From positions 186,001 to 250,000 of the forward strand of contig JADDOH010004228.1 of the NCBI GenBank assembly GCA_016648135.1: DNA of 64,000 nt, read 5' to 3'. How positions within the stretch are numbered: position 1 is the stretch's first letter; each line of letters opens with the position of its first letter. Positions 23,120-34,634 of this stretch are shown one piece after another. This DNA is from Agrypnia vestita. Taxonomy: Eukaryota > Arthropoda > Insecta > Trichoptera > Phryganeidae. The position numbers and the translations under genes are program-made. Below the pieces are notes generated by a model. The model searched no databases and was not told the DNA's origin. It worked only from the letters and a program-made list of their open reading frames with translations.

Positions 23120-23430
23120 TGTAACCCCCTATCGCATGATAACTTTGGATCACTGTTCGGACAAATCTAAGCGCAATCCGATAGAGTTTCTGCGGCGTTT
23201 CGTGACTATCGATGAAACATGGATCAATCAGTAGACGCCAGAAAAGAATGAAGAATCAAACCAAGAGACTTCAACTGGCAAACCTGCTCCAAGAAAGGAG
23301 AAAATAGTTCCATCGGCCGGCAAATTCATGGCATTCATTTTTTGGAAAGTCATCGTCAAAATCCCATTTTGGAATCAAATTGGAATATCGCTGGTCTAAG
23401 TTATTGAGCTAAAAGGAGATTATGTTGAGA
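23120..23430 (+). pseudogene. mariner transposase fragment
   Basis: The frame reads LRRFVTIDETWINQ, then a stop, then TPEKNEESNQETS, PRKEKIVPSAGKFMAFIFW. TIDETW carries the first catalytic Asp of mariner transposases, and VPSAGKxMAxxFW is the next conserved block. An in-frame stop and loss of both ends make it a relic of a mariner lineage different from the element at 34635-35920. Confidence 0.75.
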
Positions 23431-23554
23431 AATAAATACAAATAAACAAAAAGTTTTTCCTTCCAACTACATATTTACGGTATTTATCAAACAGCCCTCG
23501 TGTTATACAATTTAGGGTAATTTCTGCATGATTTCTTGCGGCTGTTCAACATTT

Positions 23555-23994
23555 GAAGGCCTCTCTATACAAAGGGTCTATATGCAAAAACAAACATTTA
23601 CAGTTTAGTTAAATAGTTAGTTAGCCAACTTTTGACGTCGAATTTCGGCTTTGATTGAGTAGAACTCATGTAGAAAATCGAAAAAAAAAATTTGAACAAA
23701 ATCGCTTTGGGTATTGATATATATGTATGTGTCTGAGGGGGTTTTCCGAAGCGGGATTCTCCCACACCTTTGACCAGATTTTATGTTATTTTTAATTTAT
23801 TAAATATTTTTATTTTGATATATACTTCCTAACATGTATGCCTTAAACATTTTGTTTGTAATGTACATATTATCAATAAATAAAAAAATAATAATACCGC
23901 ACATGGTGCATATTGTTATATACACCATTTTAAAACAATATAATCAATTTATGACCTGGTGTACTATATAGACCCTTTTTATAGGGATGCCTTC
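23555..23994. mobile_element. MITE with GAAGGC ends
   Basis: Inverted ends GAAGGCCTCTCTATACAAAG and GAAGGCATCCCTATAAAAAG both continue into GGTCTATA. ATTT flanks both sides (23551-23554, 23995-23998). The interior has no ORF. Confidence 0.65.
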
Positions 23995-24128
23995 ATTTTA
24001 TTGACTTACATATCGTCGCTGTATATATAATTAAGCCCATGTGCCATCTACATTGATCTACATCGATAAAGCTTGTACATTTTTTTTTGATGTGTAACAT
24101 CTTCCCTCTCGCTTTCCTGCAATCTGTG

Positions 24129-24767
24129 TAGTGATGGGTCCGCCCTGTACTCACTACTACAATGTAGTATTACATTACATTGAAGTGCACACTTCACACG
24201 TTTTGAAGTGTGTGAAACTACACATACTTAAAAGTTATTGAAAGTACATACTTCAAATAGTACACTTCATTTCAAAGCGAACACTACAAAGTAGGTACAC
24301 ACAATTCAAAGTTATCGAAAGTACAAGTACATACTTCAAATAGTTCATTTTTTATGTGAAATTTTTGGGAAGTTGATGTAGATAAATGAACAAAACTTTG
24401 GAAATCGAAACAACCCCCCCCCCCCCCATAGTTTTGAAAATTTTCTAGTAGTACACTTTTCAAGAAGCACTTCTTGCAGGTCATTACAATTTTGTAGTAC
24501 TACAATTACTTCACTTCATTAGTATTACAATTTTGTAGTACTGCAATAGTTCACTTCATTCATACTACAATTACTTCACTTCATTAGTACTACAATTTCG
24601 TAGAACTACAATTAGTTCACTTTATGAAGTTTTTACTACAAATGTAGTGTACACTTTGTAGTCTTCAAACTGTATGAACGTGTGTGTTGTAGATTTCATT
24701 TTTAAACGGAGTTTTTCCCTTAGAATTATACAATAGAGTATATACAGATTAGGTTTTCCCTTCGCTA
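24129..24767. mobile_element. hAT-type repeat, TAGTGATGGGTCC family
   Basis: It starts TAGTGATGGGTCCGCCC and ends near CCCTTCGCTA. The body is made of many TAGTACTACAATT, GAAGTGAAGTA and AAGTGTGAAGT repeats in both directions. The same body, opposite in orientation and interrupted, occurs at 32094-33829. A target duplication is not clear here. A run of C lies at 24412-24427. Confidence 0.6.
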
Positions 24768-24902
24768 ATGCGCATTGTAGCGGGAATCCGTGTAGCGGGA
24801 ATGTAGCGGACATGTTTCGAAAAAGCGAGACCTTGAAATTAGTGTTCATTATTATCTAAATACAATAATTTCGTTCGAATTAACGGCTAAAAAACGAAAT
24901 AA

Positions 24903-24990
24903 CACGGCTGGAGGAGGCTCGAACCTCGAACGCGCGGATGGCAATGCGGCAAATAAATGACATAGCTACCACCGATTCTCCGTAGCCCGT
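24903..24990 (-). repeat. tRNA-like SINE head
   Basis: On the minus strand GGTTCGAGCCTCC (24913-24925) matches the polymerase III B box. Upstream, GGTGGTAGCTATGTC resembles an A box at a suitable distance. The sequence does not fold into a full tRNA cloverleaf by eye, so a SINE or tRNA pseudogene is more likely than a tRNA gene. Confidence 0.5.
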
Positions 24991-26291
24991 CAAAAATATA
25001 CTATAAAAGCAGGGCTTATCTAAGACGCGAACCATTTATTTAAGAATGTTTTTGTTTGCCCCAATTATTTTAAATATTCGAGGTTACATTTCTATAAGTA
25101 TGAATTTTAATTCTTTTCATGAAACTCGATAAAACAGTCGAGAATAATAAATATAGATTTTTACAACTCAATACTTTGAGCCATTAATACATTATATAAT
25201 TTTGTCTTTATTTTAGTTTTTAAGTATAGCTTCTACTGTGAATTTTTTTTTCGTGAATAAAAAGAAAACACTCCGTATAAAATCACTATTAATTGAATAA
25301 TCAACATGATTAAACATTATAAATAATCAAATCATTTATGCAAATATATAGTTATATTTTAAATTTGTTTTCACATTAGTTCCCAATTAGTTATTCAACT
25401 ATAAATTTATATTTTGTTTTAGTTAATGTCTATACGTACATCCAATTTAAATTTTAGTATACATTGTATCTTGATAATTTTAGTATACATGCTGATTATT
25501 TATTAAATAGTGGTTTTATACAAAGAGTTTTCTTTTTATTGCATGCTTTTATTTAACTCTCTTCGTCTGTTTGTTTTTTGTTTGTTGTGGTGGAATCTTG
25601 TAATTGATTTTTCACCAACTTCCCGACTAACTAGAGCTCTGAAACTTTCAACACTTCCGTAAAGTGGATGACATTATCGAATTATTGAGCAAGAGTCGCA
25701 AAAACAGCTGAAGAACATACCGTTCGAAATATTATTTTAACTTTAAAACAACGTGTTTAATATTTGGATACTGTATGGGTGATGTTAAAAAATCGATTAC
25801 GAATGTATGCAAAGAAAACGTCTTCAATTTTTATTTTATTTACTTGTTATTTATATTAACAAGTAAATCACAAACTTATTTAAGAAGGAATATTTTTGGT
25901 GAAATTCCCTCTATTTTGTGTTGAGATGCTATGTACGGATGTAATGATCTATATGAAAGAGGAAAGAGATCATTAAATATTTCAATGCCATTATTAGGTA
26001 ACATTTTATATTCAATGGTATGTCCATAGGTATGTCGATAGGGTAGTAGTGGTAGGATAGTAGGAAGTCGATAGGGTATTCAAGTATGTCGATAGGGCGA
26101 TATAAAATGCTTTCCACTCATTTACTATTTTTTTGCACAGAAGTTGCACTTTATGTCAAGATTAAATCTGATTTATCCATTAAAATGCGGTGAAAAAAAA
26201 AAAGATTCAGGAATGACATTAAATATAACAACAGATTTTCAGAAATGTCGCGATACTTACACTTAGATTGGGGTATCAGTCGATCTACAGG
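24991..26291. other. Intergenic stretch, nothing recognised
   Basis: The DNA is AT-rich. At 26015-26105 there are short imperfect repeats of GTCGATAGGGTA and GTATGTCGATAGGG. No gene, transposon terminus or RNA is supported. Confidence 0.4.
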
Positions 26292-27570
26292 AAGGGATTG
26301 TAATCCCGCAGCATTTTTCCAGTCCCGGGTTTTCGGGATTAAGGAAGGGATCCCATCCCGGGACCAGATAGCTATAGATGACTAGGAAATACGAATATAA
26401 ATGAAAATATGCAGTTTAAAGTACAATACAGTTATTTATTTAAGTTTTGGCACTTATTCAACTAAATAAAGATATTATTACTGGCACAGTACTTTTTGAT
26501 GAATCTGAATTTTGTGTTATATTATGATTAACCACCTCGTGGTGAAAATATTTTAAATAATAATCATACAAAAGCTAAATCTTCTATGCCTATATTATAA
26601 TTATATAATCCTACAAAGTACTTAATTTATATAACCTTTATTACCTACATAATATTATGCAGCAAAATTATATTTTTGTAGGTTGTAAACATGATTATTT
26701 AAAGAAGTATCAAACAAAACAATAAAGAGATTATTAAGAAATAAAAAAATATAAAGATTATTGACAAAATACAATATCTATCAAAATTATGCATTTTTTT
26801 TCATTTATGAAGAATATAAACTAAATATTGTACAAATCAGTCTTAAATTTCTAATAAAACATATAGACGGTCCCTACATATACTGTCGAATCAGAAAATT
26901 TCGATTTTTGTCCAATTTACTCTATATTTTCAAAATAATCCAATTTACTCTTATATACATTTAAATAATGTTTTAAAGAAAATCTTTATGCTGTTTTTGA
27001 ATTTTTTTTAACATTTTCAGAAAATATATAGTTACTTGAATGCTTTATGAAAGTAAAACGAAAATCGAATGTTTGCAAATTCGACTGTTTACTTAGGGAC
27101 CGTCGATATGGCACATTTAGTATTAAAAATAAATTTATAAGATTTCAGTGTCTTATTTTCTAGAATTCTGGAAATATGATACCGTCCTGAGAAAGATATC
27201 AATACTCGAATCATTTGGTCTTAATACATGTCATAATAAAATCAAATAGGAAAGATTGCATAAAAATCTTATAAAAATTCAGCCAACTCTACATTTATTT
27301 ACAATCACAACTTATTTAATAGGACGCGGACAAAACTAATGAATCGATCAACTGATAACGTCTCGGCTCGAGCCGCACTTCACATCACTCACGCCTGTGT
27401 GGTGGTGAAAGAAAGCGCGGCCGGACCGGCACACAGCGCGCCAGCACATTTGGTAATTCTGGGACGCACGGGTTACTATTCTCTTTTAAAATAATTTTTT
27501 GTATCGATCCCGAAAATCTCGGCATTTAGGTTTTATAAAAACCAGAAAAACTTTCGGGATCCCGGCCAGG
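26292..27570. mobile_element. hAT-type non-autonomous transposon with exact 8-bp target duplication
   Basis: TCTACAGG flanks it exactly at 26284-26291 and 27571-27578. The termini are rich in GGGATTGTAATCCCG and CGGGATCCCG. A related, shorter element is at 28789-29361. There is no transposase. An inner MITE with GACGGTCCCTA ends lies at about 26866-27108. A GC-rich patch is at 27355-27460. Confidence 0.78.
26866..27108. mobile_element. Nested MITE with GACGGTCCCTA ends
   Basis: The left end reads GACGGTCCCTACATATACTG and the right end, inverted, GACGGTCCCTAAGTAAACAG. Both continue into TCGAAT and GATTTT. It sits inside the hAT element 26292-27570. Confidence 0.65.
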
Positions 27571-27578
27571 TCTACAGG

Positions 27579-28489
27579 CCAGGAGATAATCTACTATAGT
27601 TAAACAGTTTACCAAAATATGATTGCGAAAATTTTAATACATTACACAGTAAAGACATTTTTGACCGACAATTTAATGAAAGGGGGTCTCGCACCAAGGC
27701 AATACCGATACCCTCTTTAAACAGTTTAGTTTTCAAAAGAAAGCTAGTTTTCATCCTTAGAGTATATACAAACTACAAACATTTCACAAGAAGGCATATC
27801 AATTTTTTGTATTATTTGCACGTAAAAACACAATTATTATCCAAAATACGGAGAATAAAGTTCAGAGTTTTATTGGCTTTCTGCCCTCATTTCTAGCGAT
27901 GAGGGCAGAAGAACGCTTACAAAGCAATTAAAGACGTACCCGACCGGGTGATCTTTTTTGTCCCCTTTTCTCTTATGTGTTACTATATTGTTTAAACTGA
28001 GTAAGCCCTATTTTACCACGCGTACAGGTTTGGTAAAATGTTTTGTTATCCCTCTAGAGATTGTATATACTCTAAGTTTTCATCTCTCCGAAATCCGACT
28101 ATTCTTAACGGGGCCCAACCTCACTAGCACTTGCGCGCTCCTAAGCCATATGACTGATGTAATGTTGAATTTATCGGATCAGTCATCGTGGATAATGAAT
28201 ACAAAACATCACAAAGCTATGCGAAGGACCTGGCGGGTGTCTACCGGTGAAAGCCAGTTGCCCCTGTGACTCTGTGTTATTATTTTTGTACGTGCTTACG
28301 GACAACCTGAATATAAATATTGATCAGTTTTAAACATACTGAAGCACGTACAAAGTAGATAGTCATGTAATGTAAATAAATACGTTTATACAGAATTGCC
28401 GTCGACTAAAGCCCAACGCCACAGGATCAGAATTATGCATAATTTTTTATTACGTGAAACCTAACATTGTAGATCTGTTTTCATTTAAG
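27579..28489. other. Intergenic stretch, nothing recognised
   Basis: ORFs of 60-103 codons at 27572-27754 and 27958-28269 have no recognisable domains. An inverted repeat CTGCCCTCATTTCTAGCGAT with GAGGGCAG is near 27881-27908. Confidence 0.35.
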
Positions 28490-28629
28490 AAAGACAATCG
28501 AATTAGTACTCATGTGTAAGCCGTGCGTACGACGCACCTTATTTCGTTGTATTGGACAGTATGGACACCAACACAATGAAACAATGCGTCTCGTATGCAC
28601 GGCTTTCACATACTAATTCGATTGTCTTT
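28490..28629. mobile_element. Foldback MITE, AAAGACAATCGAATTAGTA family
   Basis: Arms of about 60 bp are inverted, with AAGACAATCGAATTAGTA outside and GCCGTGCGTACGACGCA further in, around a short centre. A second, diverged copy lies at 55790-55953 inside the MYPT gene. Confidence 0.75.
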
Positions 28630-28788
28630 ATTATATGAGAAGAGGTCTACCATTCATTATAAATAGGTTAATCTTACGTCAATTCGGTATGCGCCAGTTC
28701 TATTACGAACGGATTTATGACGTAAATTGAAGGCTACCTGTAGTCAATTTAGGATTTTTTAATTAAAATTGATCTGCAAGATCGTAAT

Positions 28789-29361
28789 TAGGGAATGCAA
28801 TCCCGATCCGCGAGATCTCAAGGCATTTTACGAGATCAATCCCGAACCGGAAAATCGGACGAGATTATCGGGATTGATCAGCATTTTTTATGTTTTGTAT
28901 GTTTAATTGTATACGACTATAGAGCTTTTAATAAGTACTTAAAACTTATGCTCATGTCACATTCAAATAATGAAAATAGCTTTGAATAATATTTGCTGTG
29001 TTTTAGCAACCTAACATAGTAATAAAAACTACTACAATAGCCGGCAAAAAACTTGAAATTTTTCGGCGTAGTGGGGGGAAGTTTGCGCATGTACCATTCC
29101 ACCAACGAGACCCAAAATTTGTCTTCTGCGCAATCCCCCACTACGCCAAAAAATTTCAAGAAGTTTGCCGGCAACTGTACTAGTTAGTAGTTTTTACTCT
29201 ACTACATTGACTGATTGATGTTTACAAAAACATTGCAAAATTTCTGATATAAAAATGCAAGGCATTGTCGTTAATTGCTATTCAGCTCTATAAACAAAAA
29301 AAAATCACAAAAGTATTCGGGATCCCGAAAGAGCAATCCCGACTCGGGATTTCATTCCCTG
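28789..29361. mobile_element. hAT-type non-autonomous transposon with exact 8-bp target duplication
   Basis: ATCGTAAT is at 28781-28788 and 29362-29369. The ends are TAGGGAATGCAATCCCGA and, inverted, CAGGGAATGAAATCCCGA. No transposase is present. The MITE at 29034-29178 is inserted in it. Confidence 0.87.
29034..29178. mobile_element. MITE with CAGTTGCCGGCAAAC ends, copy 1
   Basis: The inverted ends are GCCGGCAAA...CTTGAAATTTTT and AAAAATTTCAAG...TTTGCCGGC. The centre (TGCGCATGTACC to TTCTGCGCA) is not palindromic. The same unit occurs at 32305-32447. Confidence 0.75.
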
Positions 29362-29538
29362 ATCGTAATCCAATCTTATGAACTAAATATCGCTTCACTA
29401 ACATTAATTTAAAAGTGTAACATATAATATAGAGATTACGTTAATACTTTGACTAACAAGTAAACAATATTGTAGATACAATAAATTCCGTTAATTTTTT
29501 GAGAATAGAGTGTTTAGCGGTTGAGAGAAGTATACCTA

Positions 29539-30061
29539 CAGGGTTATTAGGAAAACATTGATAACCTCGCAGGACTATATTCCTACCTTGATTATGAGTC
29601 GAAAATGTTCAAACTATTATGACCTAATATTAATAGTTACGGAGATATGCGACATCGAAGTTTTTATTTTTTTCTAAATATTTCTGACTTTATTATTTTT
29701 TATAAAACGTTGGACTATCATTACAGTATCTTATATCGAGTATGAAAAATTCATTCCCTTTAATACAAGTAAAATAAAATAGTAAAAACCTTCGAATTCC
29801 AATTGGAAAGTTTTCGAGGTTTTTATCATTTTATTTAACTTGTATTGAAATGAAGGAATTTTTCGTAATCGATATAAGTTACTTTAATGATAATCCAGCG
29901 TTTTACAAAAAATAAGTTAGAAATATTGAAAAAAACGCAAACTTTGACGTCGCATATCTCCAAAACTATTGATATTAGGTCATAATAGCTTGTACATTTT
30001 CGACGCATAATCAAGGCACGAGTAATCCTGCGAGGTTATTAATATTTTCCTAATAACCCTG
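29539..30061. mobile_element. Complete 523-bp palindromic MITE
   Basis: CAGGGTTATTAGGAAAA at 29539 pairs with TTTTCCTAATAACCCTG ending at 30061, each next to TA. The whole unit is two arms of about 250 bp in inverted orientation around a short centre near 29790-29820. It is the most complete member of a family with partial copies across the window. TA duplication and CAGGGT ends suggest a Tc1/mariner or Tigger-related origin. Confidence 0.85.
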
Positions 30062-30139
30062 TATATGTAGGTAGCACATTTTTCAAAACAATCAACTCAA
30101 GTACCTATATAAAATTTTAATTATCTATTTATTTTAAAT

Positions 30140-30310
30140 AGAGATGCGAACACGGAAAATGTGTCGCATCGATATTCTTACTGTATTCAAACTAAGCTAA
30201 AAGGCTGTGTTATGAACATAGGACTTGTTGGTGCTAGCTTGCTGGTATCCTAGAATGGCGCTCGTACCACTGACCACCAGATCACTGGGCGAGCATCATG
30301 ACCACTACCA
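30140..30310 (-). repeat. tRNA-derived SINE-like repeat, longer copy
   Basis: The body matches 12965-13105 (GATGCGAACAC, ATCGATATTCTTACTG, AACTAAGCTAAA, TGGTATCCTA). On the minus strand GTGGTCAGTGGTACGAGCGCC resembles a degenerate B box. It lies directly beside the palindromic MITE. Confidence 0.5.
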
Positions 30311-30583
30311 ACAAGCTACTCGTATTTGGGTAAAGATATTTAATTTGAATTATATATTGAGCGAAAACTAATGCAGCTATGTATAGAAAATATAGTCTTA
30401 CCGCATTTAGACCTACTCCACAATGTTTTAAGGATACACTCTAAAAATATGAGTCGAAAATGTTAAAGCTATGTATGTTTAATCTCGATATAAACATTAA
30501 AAAATTCGAGATTACTTAATGAAGTTGATGAGCGAAAAATATTTAATTGATTCTAAATAATGAACTTAATACAGACAGACAAT

Positions 30584-30884
30584 CGGCCGTATTCTGAAAT
30601 AAGCAATTTGGTTTTTCGGTATCTTGACAGTTATTGTATAACATTGTAATGCCGTCAATTTTGGTTGACAGGTTTGAAATCAATGAATTCAATCAATCAG
30701 AAAGCCCTAAAATGTAAGTAAACAAACATTAAGTTATCCGCAATTTGTGAATAACTTTACGTCTGATGTTTTAAAGCTCTTTGATTGAATGAATTCATTA
30801 ATTTCAAACCTGTCAAACATGAATGTTATACAATAACTGTCAAGATACCGAAATAGGAATATTGCTCATTTCAGAATACGGTCG
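30584..30884. mobile_element. MITE with CGRCCGTATTCTGAAAT ends
   Basis: The inverted ends CGGCCGTATTCTGAAATAAG and CGACCGTATTCTGAAATGAG continue into CGGTATCTTGACAGTTATTG and beyond. A second inner pair (ACAGGTTTGAAATCAATGAA) extends the fold. AAT flanks both sides. Confidence 0.75.
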
Positions 30885-31075
30885 AATTTCTCTTCAAATA
30901 AATTTAATGAAATAGGATTTTTCATCATTTTTTTTTTCAAAATAATTAATAAATATAACAGAATATGCTATTTGGTGCCCGTGGACAAACTATCCTATTT
31001 ATATCTATTTCACAATTTTCAAATACTATTTTATCCCATTTTGGCGCACCTTTAGTCTGACGCCCGGCCTCCTCC

Positions 31076-31290
31076 TAAACCCCCTCATCAAAGCCTCTAG
31101 CCGGCTCTACACTACTAGCGAAGTCCGAAATTAACCGAAGTCCGAAGTAAGTGTCTGCACACTGCGAGGAACTTCGCACGAACTTCGGGTCACTTCGAAC
31201 CCAAAAACCGACAATTTTCGGAAGTCGTCCGAGGCGAGCCGAAGTAGCACGAAGTACCCCTCTATACTTCGGCCGGCTTCTGAAGATTAA
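31076..31290. repeat. GC-rich repeat with GAAGT/ACTTCG motifs and GCCGGC ends
   Basis: The segment begins AGCCGGCTCTACACTACTAG and ends CTTCGGCCGGCTT. Inside, GAAGTCCGAA, ACTTCGGG and CGAAGTA recur in both orientations. It looks like a MITE but duplications at the ends are not clear. Confidence 0.4.
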
Positions 31291-32304
31291 ATTGATTATC
31301 TTTGCAAACGGTCACTCTCAAGATAATTCTTATATTAAAATATTTTTCCGTGAAATCCATAAAATTGTTTACATAAATGATACTTTTAACTTTTTTACAT
31401 TCCGTGATTTTGATAACTCGATGAAAAAGAAACATTACTAAAAAATGTGAACTGGCGATCGTTCCGTATTGCGAGTTAGGCCATCTTTTTTTTACTTTGT
31501 AAACTTTTTTATTTTTACTTTGTAAAAATTATTCATAATGATCTTTAAAGTAGATGGAAAACACACAATAACATAAAATATGTTATCTTCAATTGAGTTT
31601 AAAAATATTTAATATTTTACTACTCGAGTTTCGAGAGTATCAGAATATCTCATCGACATGAATGTAAAGAATAAAACTGGCTGTATCCAAATATAGAAAA
31701 AAATTACATGGATTTGGTGAAAATACAAATGATTAATTAAACTCGAGTATTATAAAATGTAATTTTACTCAAATAGAAATAATATAGTTTATGTTTTCCA
31801 TTCATTTTAGACGCATCTTACATAATGCATATTCATTAATTAATACGTCACCTCGATCGAGGACAATAATATTTTTCCCCAAGACGTTGAAACGAGTGGA
31901 ATGCGGTGTATGGACACATTTTTGTTTTTTCATGTTAGCTTATCTTTTTGATTTCTGGGTAATATTTTTGGCTTATTAATAAATATCACAGCCGCCTTTA
32001 TCGCTCTAGCGAGCCATGAAGTGAATATGGCAACGTCGCATTTTACTGTCACTGGCAGACCGATAATCTCTATTCTTTGGTAGGCCAGCCGAACAGCGAA
32101 GGAAAAACTACATTTCAAAATGAAGACAACACACACACGTTCACCAGTTTGAAGACTACAAAGTGTACACTACATTTGTAGTAAAAAGTACACGAAGTGA
32201 ACTAATTGTAGTACAACGAAATTGTAGTACTAATGAAGTGAAGTAGGTAATGAAGTAATTGTAGTATTAATGAAGTGAAGTAATTGTACTACAAAACTGT
32301 AGTA

Positions 32305-32447
32305 CAGTTGCCGGCAAACTTCTTGAAATTCTTTGGCGTAGAGGGGGAATGCGCAGAAGACGAAATTTGGGTCTCGTTGGTGGAAAGGTAGATGCGCAAA
32401 CTTCCCCCCACTATGCCGTAGAATTTCAAGATGTTTGCCGGCTACTG
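32305..32447. mobile_element. MITE with CAGTTGCCGGCAAAC ends, copy 2
   Basis: The unit is closely similar to 29034-29178, starting CAGTTGCCGGCAAACTTC and ending GATGTTTGCCGGCTACTG. It lies within the hAT unit. Confidence 0.78.
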
Positions 32448-32477
32448 TAGTAATGGAAGCAATTGTAGTATTATAGT

Positions 32478-33352
32478 TAGTGATGTAACGAATACGAATA
32501 GGAGTATTCGTATTCGCCGAATAGTAGACATTTACCGAACATTCGTATTCGCCGAATATCATCACGAATATTCGTATTCGCCGAATATCATCGCGAATAT
32601 CATTACGAATATTAAAAACAAACTATTTATAACTGAACGCAATGCAAATTACGGTTTGACTGTGCACCGTGTATCCGAACACACCTCTATTATCGGGGAT
32701 TCCCCTCACATTGAATGAATGGATTTGTCGAGTTCTCAAATTCTTTTTCTATGAAACTCAAGCTGTCAATTATTACTTGTTTCTTGTGATATTGATATTT
32801 GTGAACACGAAAGTGATACTTGGAAACATTTCCATAAGAAATCTGGTAAGTTAAATTTAAATATGACTTTGTTTGTTTTTGTTAAAAAGAATAAAGATAT
32901 AGGTTTGTGTACATCACTTGTTAGTGGACTCGTCCAAAACAAAGCCGGCCCATTGAGACGAGTTTATTTTGTTTTGTTCGGGGACTCTAAAATAATTTTT
33001 AAATTGTTTATAGATGACGAAAGTATAGCCATGTGCAGGTATTGCACCTGCAAACTGTCTCGCGGGGGTAAAATTGCGACTGTTAATGGATTCACTACTA
33101 CTCCATTGTGGACACACATGAAAATATTTCATAACAAAAAGCTTTCTGATACTCAAAACTGTTGCACCAACATTGATGTGGCACCAGCTAAATATGCCGG
33201 TGGTAAATTTTAATTATTAAATCTGTTAGTAAAAAAAGAACAGTGGTGTATTATTTATTACCTTGTTGAATTATTCGTATTCGCCGAATAGTAGGTTTGA
33301 TATTCGTATTCATCAAATAGTAGGTTTGATATTCGAATTCGTTGCATCACTT
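32478..33352 (+). mobile_element. Internally deleted hAT element coding for a BED finger
   Basis: The ends are TAGTGATGTAACGAATACG and, inverted, AAGTGATGCAACGAATTCG. Subterminal arrays repeat ATTCGTATTCGCCGAATA in both orientations. The middle encodes only the first part of a hAT transposase. A target duplication is visible only in degenerate form (ATTATAGT versus TTTATAGT). Confidence 0.68.
32863..33213 (+). pseudogene. hAT transposase N-terminal BED zinc finger remnant
   Basis: The 116-codon frame starts at an ATG and contains KLFIDDES, then C58-x2-C61 (MCRYC), GGK, and H85-x4-H90 (WTHMKIFH). C-x2-C ... H-x4-H with this spacing and the aromatic residue before it is the BED finger found at the start of many hAT transposases. 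The catalytic and dimerisation parts are absent. It may be a truncated DNA-binding protein, but expression is unknown. Confidence 0.65.
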
Positions 33353-34634
33353 ATTTTATAGTACAATATCGATATTTTATCCCAAATGAAAAGATCGATG
33401 ACTAAAAAAAAAGGTCGTCGGAAAAATTATATGAATATATCGACATTTTTGGGTAAAATAACATTTGGCGACCTAAAAAAAAAGGTCAAAGGGAAAATAT
33501 TTAAGACAAATGCCAATATTTTTCCCAAAGTAACATTTGGCGACCTAAAAAAAATTTTGATATCCAAAAAAACTTTCGATTTTAAAAAATTTCTTCTTTT
33601 ATTTACATCAACTTCCTAAAAATTTCACATAAAAAATGTACTATTTGAAGTATGTACTCGTGTGTGTATACCTTGTAGTATTCGCTTTGAAATGAAGTGT
33701 ACTATTTGAAGTACTTTCAATAACTTTGAAATATGTAGTGTGCACTACACTTCAAAAGGTGTGAAGTGTGCACTTCAATTTAATGTAGTACTACATTGAA
33801 GTAGTGAGTACAGAGCGGACCCATCACTACGGCCGAATTCTTTGGCGAATATACTGTCTATTTTAAGGGGCGAACCCGTAAATTGATAATGCATGTAAAT
33901 GCTTCAATTAAGCTGTTTCTAATTACTTTAATATGATGCATGAAGGTTTACCAAAGGATTAAAAAAACACGTTTTTAATATAGTAAGTACAAGATATTTT
34001 ATTAAAAAAATGTATAGCTTAGGAAACATTAAAAGCTAAAGTTTATTAAAGGCTTCATATGAGCATTTCATAAAATATATTTCACTAAATTTTATAATTA
34101 CAACAAACTTATAGAAAAGATACAAAATAAGAAAAAAAAAAAACAATATGTGTATCAAATTATGAATATAAGTGGGAAAAGACAAGATTGTGAAAAAATA
34201 TATTGTATCAATTGTGTACTTAATTTTAAAATTGGTTAATGTAACAGAAAAATAAAATATTTATTTTATCCATATAACAAATAACAGTATATATACTAAT
34301 TTATATTTTAAATTAAAGAGCTAAAATGGAATAGAAAATAACACTTTATGTACCAAATTGTAAGCATGTACTACATATTGATGAAAAATCTTATGTTGAA
34401 CAATTTTCAGAAATGATATTTCTAAATTTACATTGTTAATAATATATTCAAAAATTGCATACACGTGAAAATATACAAACATAAGTTTTTCTGTTGGAAC
34501 ACATAAGCCTCTTCGTTGAAGCAACTTAAAATAATCATAATTTATTTCTTTATTGTCATGAATGTAAACATTTCTGCAATCTTGGCAGGAAAACTGATTT
34601 TGTAAACTGTGAGACACATAACCGCAGACATATA

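Larger units (their letters stand above)
32094..33829. mobile_element. hAT-type element inside the P-like transposon
   Basis: CAGCCGAA (32086-32093) and CGGCCGAA (33830-33837) are a near-exact 8-bp duplication. The ends are CAGCGAAGGAAAAAC and, inverted, TAGTGATGGGTCCGC. The body is the inverted counterpart of 24129-24767. It is interrupted by a MITE (32305-32447) and by a BED-finger hAT remnant (about 32478-33352). A tandem repeat of TAACATTTGGCGACCTAAAA is at 33459-33550. Confidence 0.72.

Noticed and set aside
24903..24990. tRNA gene
   Set aside because: A B box is present but no acceptor stem or anticodon arm can be paired; SINE or tRNA relic is a better reading.
27958..28269. 103-codon ORF
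   Set aside because: No domain, no codon bias, no support from neighbours.
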